Part shown: in pieces, positions 47,439 to 50,332 of the stretch
Position numbering within the stretch: position 1 is the first letter of the stretch
How the letters are laid out: every line of letters starts with the position of its first letter
IMG/VR virus record: IMGVR_UViG_3300042328_001042
Coordinates: 1 to 50,332 of that record
Length of the DNA stretch: 50,332 nt
Reading direction: 5' to 3' (one strand)
DNA from: a virus
The notes under the pieces: model-generated
The model's input: the letters and a program-made list of their open reading frames with translations, nothing else
What the model was told of the DNA's origin: nothing
The model's database searches: none
Position numbers and translations under genes: made by a program

Positions 47439-47741
47439 ATGAATTTTAAAAACAATCAAGAATTTACATCATTGGAAATTGATACTTTAGCGGAAATGCT
47501 TCAATGTGAATCGGCAATCGCGGAATATGCAGCAGAAAATGTACCAGGGTTACTAAACAATGTTGAAGTTTTAAAATCTTTGGTTGAAAAACTGAGCAGA
47601 TTTGAACCTGTTGGTGACCAACCATCTGTGTTTGATGATCAAGACTTTATGTGGCAATCCATCTATCGATTAGAAGATAGATTGGAAGTGTTACAACGCA
47701 GACTAGAATCAATTGAGTCCGACCTAGATGATGGGAAGTGA
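47439..47741 (+). CDS. acidic coiled-coil-like protein, unknown
   Basis: 100 residues, predicted helical, with a C-terminal heptad region (YRLEDRLEVLQRRLESIESDL). Starts after AGGAGTT. Its stop overlaps the terminator stem. Confidence 0.62.
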   Translation: MNFKNNQEFTSLEIDTLAEMLQCESAIAEYAAENVPGLLNNVEVLKSLVEKLSRFEPVGDQPSVFDDQDFMWQSIYRLEDRLEVLQRRLESIESDLDDGK

Positions 47742-47769
47742 TTGTTTCGTTTTAAGAAACAGTCTTTTT
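47740..47769 (+). terminator. Rho-independent terminator (copy 3 of the cassette)
   Basis: GATTGTTTC 47740-47748 with GAAACAGTC 47756-47764, then TTTTT. This and the following 35 bases are nearly identical to 333-390. Confidence 0.92.
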
Positions 47770-47792
47770 GCTTTTTAGAGCGAAAAAAGTTC

Positions 47793-47821
47793 TTTACTTC
47801 CTCGTTCGACTGTGGTATACT
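47793..47821 (+). promoter_or_regulatory. early promoter
   Basis: TTTACT 47793-47798, 17-base spacer, TATACT 47816-47821. Confidence 0.92.
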
Positions 47822-47843
47822 AACTTAATTATGGAGATAAAAA

Positions 47844-48242
47844 ATGAACATCAAACAAGAAATCAAAGATTTACAAGCACGTGTTGCATTATTGGAACAA
47901 CTATCCGATGATTCTACATATGATTGGGATAATGCCCCAATCATCACTAACATTGATGGTATCGAATATCGATTAGGACCAGAATCGCCCAATAGACTTA
48001 CATGGGATAAAGCAATTGCTTGGTGTGAATCGGTGGGCGGCGAATTAACTAGTCGGGAAGTTTTATTGATGTGCTATGTCAATGAAACCATTAGGGCTAA
48101 TTTTAAGGAAGAATATTATTGGTCGTCTACTAAGTTTTCCACTATCAGCGCGTGGTACCAGGGCTTCAATAATGGTGACCAGTCCAGCAGCAATAAGAAT
48201 ACTACCGCCTATGTTCGTGCTGTACGAAGATATGAAAAATAG
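47844..48242 (+). CDS. DUF1566-like (C-type-lectin-fold) protein with N-terminal coiled coil
   Basis: 132 residues. A short leading coiled coil (IKQEIKDLQARVALLEQL) precedes a domain with RLTWDKAIAWCESVGGELTSREVL and YYWSSTKFSTISAWYQGFNNG, ending VRAVRRY. This is the DUF1566/Lcl pattern, related to the lectin fold used in variable receptor-binding proteins. It sits in an early operon, not among tail genes. The C-terminal coding stretch is more GC-rich than its neighbours. Confidence 0.72.
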   Translation: MNIKQEIKDLQARVALLEQLSDDSTYDWDNAPIITNIDGIEYRLGPESPNRLTWDKAIAWCESVGGELTSREVLLMCYVNETIRANFKEEYYWSSTKFSTISAWYQGFNNGDQSSSNKNTTAYVRAVRRYEK

Positions 48243-48245
48243 TTC

Positions 48246-48274
48246 TTTACTTTTCTGAAAAGATGTAGTATACT
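48246..48274 (+). promoter_or_regulatory. early promoter
   Basis: TTTACT 48246-48251, 17-base spacer, TATACT 48269-48274, leader CTATCAATTAAATTATGGAG. Confidence 0.92.
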
Positions 48275-48306
48275 ATACCTATCAATTAAATTATGGAGAT
48301 ACAAAA

Positions 48307-48618
48307 ATGACTACTACCCCAATCCAAGACCGTTTAGAAAAAGCGTATTCAATCGTTGCGTTTGCTTCTTTGTCTGAAAATCAAGAACCAGTGTTTTTAG
48401 AAAATGTCGAAGCAGAAGCATCGCGCATTGAACGTTGCGTTGAATACTTCTACACTAAAGAAAATCACGATTTACAATATCCTGAATACGCTTCTAAATT
48501 CCTACAAGAACGTTACAAAGATATCGTGTACGGCGTTAAGTACCTAGGCGACTGGTTAGGTGACGTTCAAGAATCAACTGGAAGTACTTCTGTTAATGAC
48601 TATTCTTTGGTCGTTTAG
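48307..48618 (+). CDS. protein of unknown function
   Basis: 103 residues, helical and acidic. Start after ATGGAGATACAAAA. No family recognised. First gene of the last operon in the window. Confidence 0.62.
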   Translation: MTTTPIQDRLEKAYSIVAFASLSENQEPVFLENVEAEASRIERCVEYFYTKENHDLQYPEYASKFLQERYKDIVYGVKYLGDWLGDVQESTGSTSVNDYSLVV

Positions 48619-48627
48619 CGTTTAGTA

Positions 48628-49086
48628 ATGAATACTCTAAAATTTAATAAAAATAGTTGGCATTATCAATTAGTTCAAACCGTAAAAGATGACTGGTATA
48701 TATCAGATAATTTCTGTGGTTATTTTTGGGATGTAGTGTTTAGTGGTCTTATTGTGTTGTGTCTTACAGCAATGATCGCTATTGGCTTATTTGTTCTTGT
48801 TGTATCGCCATTGTTATATCTTGTTGTAGGATTACAATATCAATTTTTTGAACCACCAGATGAAGTTTTAATTGGTTCAGGTCTTGATACAGGATTACTT
48901 TTGGTTTGTGGTGGATTCTTATTTTCTGATTGGTTAGCTGAACGTAAACAACGCAAAAGAGACCGCGATTATGAAGAATTTGTAAAAAATAACTACAGAA
49001 AAGTCGAGAAAAAGCCAAGTTTTATTGTGTCTGCTTGGCGTACATTTAAAGATAAAACATGTTTTAGAATTGAATTTGAGGATTAA
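48628..49086 (+). CDS. membrane protein with two or three spans
   Basis: 152 residues. Hydrophobic segments around residues 35-72 (VVFSGLIVLCLTAMIAIGLFVLVVSPLLYLVV) and 85-102 (GLDTGLLLVCGGFLFSDWL), then a basic cytoplasmic tail (ERKQRKRDRDYEEF). A role in membrane remodelling or superinfection exclusion is possible but not supported by a motif. Confidence 0.65.
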   Translation: MNTLKFNKNSWHYQLVQTVKDDWYISDNFCGYFWDVVFSGLIVLCLTAMIAIGLFVLVVSPLLYLVVGLQYQFFEPPDEVLIGSGLDTGLLLVCGGFLFSDWLAERKQRKRDRDYEEFVKNNYRKVEKKPSFIVSAWRTFKDKTCFRIEFED

Positions 49087-49088
49087 TT

Positions 49089-49283
49089 ATGAGTTTAGAA
49101 AAATGGAAAGCAGAAAGAACGCTGAAGAAAGCAAAGAAACAATCAATCAAATCGCTGGTAAACGAAGGCGCGTCATATAATTTTGCCAAGAAACTTGTTA
49201 ACAGAGCGGTCAAAAGAATCGGAACTAATAGCGGATTGCCGGACATCGCGAATCCTATGATTGAAACGGAAAGTGGAGAATAA
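49089..49283 (+). CDS. small basic protein, unknown
   Basis: 64 residues, N-terminal half very basic (MSLEKWKAERTLKKAKKQSIK). Follows the membrane protein by two bases. Unrecognised. Confidence 0.58.
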   Translation: MSLEKWKAERTLKKAKKQSIKSLVNEGASYNFAKKLVNRAVKRIGTNSGLPDIANPMIETESGE

Positions 49284-49284
49284 T

Positions 49285-49488
49285 ATGCTAGAAAAAATTG
49301 ACCTTAGTATTAAAGAATTAAACAAGATACAGGAAACCATTTCCAAGTTTGATGGCGTAACTTATGTCACAATGACCAATGATAGAAGCGGCGGTATTGG
49401 TAATACGCTAAGACTGGAATTTGATTATAAAGTAAATGATGTGGTTGGTAAGTTCTCAACCGTTATTACAGACTTCAATGATTGGTGA
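49285..49488 (+). CDS. small protein, unknown
   Basis: 67 residues from the ATG after GTGGAGAATA; the longer frame starts inside the previous gene. Ends FSTVITDFNDW. No family recognised. Confidence 0.58.
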   Translation: MLEKIDLSIKELNKIQETISKFDGVTYVTMTNDRSGGIGNTLRLEFDYKVNDVVGKFSTVITDFNDW

Positions 49489-49493
49489 TTGAT

Positions 49494-49880
49494 ATGTTAA
49501 CCGCACAATCACAATGTTGGAAAGCATTACTTGACGGCGAAACTATCATCAGCGAAAATGACGGTAGAATGTTTAAAATGATTGATGATAGATTGCGTTG
49601 GCGCCGGTTTCCTGAAGATCTATGGAAGGAAGCAAACTCCACTTTCGGCGGCGATCCTTCATTTAAAATCTATAAAGAACCGCAATGGTTTGATAATTCA
49701 GGCAATGGTATTCTATGTAGAGTTAGACAATTTAACTCCACTAAATGGTATATAGTATTGATTGTATCAACATCATGCGACCTATGCGTAGCAGAGAATG
49801 GTGGATTGTGGGACATTGCTGAACCATTACCGCCAGAAGAAGTTCAAAAATATATTTACAGAGGTATTAATAATGGATAG
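49494..49880 (+). CDS. protein of unknown function, distant relative of the 1144 gene
   Basis: 128 residues from the ATG at 49494. MLTAQSQCWKALLDGETIISENDGRMFKM and PQWFDNSGNGILCRVRQF recall the N-terminal and central parts of the 1144 product. Ends PPEEVQKYIYRG. Probably a conserved early phage protein; function unknown. Confidence 0.65.
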   Translation: MLTAQSQCWKALLDGETIISENDGRMFKMIDDRLRWRRFPEDLWKEANSTFGGDPSFKIYKEPQWFDNSGNGILCRVRQFNSTKWYIVLIVSTSCDLCVAENGGLWDIAEPLPPEEVQKYIYRGINNG

Positions 49881-50124
49881 GTACAATCAAGGGTTCAAAT
49901 ATTTTGGTCCAATGGAACAATGCAAAGATGGCGAATGGGTTAAATATGATGATGTGTTAGACTATGGTGCAGAATGGTATGAATATACATCTAGATTGGA
50001 AGACAATAGGGATAGTTGGAGGACCATTTCAAAAGAATGGGAATTCTTGGCATATACAACAGGTATACTCTGTCTCATTATGGCAGCAACTATCATTTAC
50101 TTATATACAAAGGTTCCTCTATGA
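49873..50124 (+). CDS. small membrane-anchored protein
   Basis: 83 residues from the ATG near the end of the previous gene. The soluble N-terminal part (GFKYFGPMEQCKDGEWVKYDDV) resembles a phage family often fused to a C-terminal membrane segment, here LAYTTGILCLIMAATIIYLYT. ATGA overlap with the next gene. Confidence 0.6.
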   Translation: MDRYNQGFKYFGPMEQCKDGEWVKYDDVLDYGAEWYEYTSRLEDNRDSWRTISKEWEFLAYTTGILCLIMAATIIYLYTKVPL

Positions 50125-50332
50125 AATTTGAATTATTTAAAAGCATCGTCACACTAATTGATACCGAACAAAGAAAACGGGATGAGTACCTAGAAAGTAT
50201 TCCGTCTGATATAAAGGATTTTGTGTTTGATAATTTATACACCAATTCATATGGATGGTGTCATGATAGACTAGCGGAAGCTGCATTAGGCGATCTATGG
50301 GAAGATGTAGCATACTATATCTACGAACGTCC
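50121..50332 (+). CDS. truncated gene at the window end, unknown
   Basis: An ATG overlapping the previous stop opens a frame that runs off the window (70 codons visible): MKFELFKSIVTLIDTEQRKRDEYLES..., helical. Cannot be identified from the part seen. Confidence 0.55.
   Translation, partial: MKFELFKSIVTLIDTEQRKRDEYLESIPSDIKDFVFDNLYTNSYGWCHDRLAEAALGDLWEDVAYYIYER

Noticed and set aside
47844-48242. Diversity-generating retroelement target
   Set aside because: The lectin-like fold fits, but no reverse transcriptase or second copy (template repeat) of the C-terminal segment is visible in the window.
1-50332. CRISPR arrays, insertion sequences, integrase or attachment sites
   Set aside because: No regularly spaced repeats, transposase, integrase or flanking direct repeats were seen; the zinc ribbon at 17660 resembles a transposase part but is fused to a phosphoesterase.

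Overview
The window is a 50.3 kb piece of a tailed-phage genome of the T4 superfamily, from a lytic phage of a Gram-negative, flagellated proteobacterium (host inferred). The T4-type core is clear: gp30-like DNA ligase, DexA-like exonuclease, family B DNA polymerase gp43, UvsX recombinase, gp41 helicase, gp61 primase, RNase H, a DsbA-like protein, NrdA/NrdB, ThyX and a GroES-like co-chaperonin. Two promoter classes are visible. At least sixteen near-identical sigma70-like promoters (TTTACT, 16-17 bases, TATACT) precede early and replication units. T4-type late boxes (TATAAATA) precede the structural block, the tRNA genes and a few small genes. Almost everything is on the + strand, with dense overlaps of the ATGA and TAATG type.

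Layout. 1-3.3 kb: AT-rich string of very small early genes, many with one membrane segment. 3.3-5.45 kb: ligase and small genes. 5.5-6.5 kb: a SLOG-fold protein overlapping a phosphoribosyltransferase. 6.5-10.4 kb: DexA and a DNA polymerase split into two genes, the second carrying a 250-base group I intron. 10.4-13.6 kb: UvsX and gp41. 13.6-19.2 kb: a predicted DNA-base hypermodification island: TET/JBP-type dioxygenase, two related helical proteins, a P-loop kinase resembling 5-hydroxymethyluracil-DNA kinase, and a zinc-ribbon metallophosphoesterase resembling phage T5 A1. 19.5-28.7 kb: late block of virion proteins, several starting with a capsid-targeting-like N-terminus, including a nucleotidyltransferase fusion and a Dps-like protein. 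28.8-34.3 kb: primase, ThyX, NrdB, NrdA and an exported nuclease. 34.3-41 kb: GIY-YIG protein, DsbA-like, RNase H, HNH and YqeY-like genes. 41-42.7 kb: tRNA-Asn, tRNA-Ser, a third tRNA, a minus-strand endonuclease gene and several unclassified cloverleaf-like RNAs. 42.7-46 kb: co-chaperonin, OprI/Lpp-like lipoprotein, nucleotidyltransferase, CheY-like receiver and a flagellin homologue. 45.9-46.4 kb: a 480-base gene-free region full of nested inverted repeats. 46.4-50.3 kb: small early genes separated by terminator-promoter cassettes.

How it fits together (inference). RNR and ThyX supply ordinary dNTPs including dTTP. The split polymerase, helicase, primase, ligase and RNase H copy the genome. 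The TET/JBP enzyme would then hydroxylate a base within DNA, the kinase would phosphorylate the hydroxymethyl group, and the helical proteins would replace the phosphate with a larger group to protect the genome. Late promoters drive head proteins and the tRNA/ncRNA cluster. The CheY, flagellin and OM-lipoprotein homologues point to interference with host motility or surface. The most interesting items are the modification island, the CheY/flagellin pair, the set of cloverleaf-like RNAs with individual late promoters, and the split, intron-bearing polymerase.
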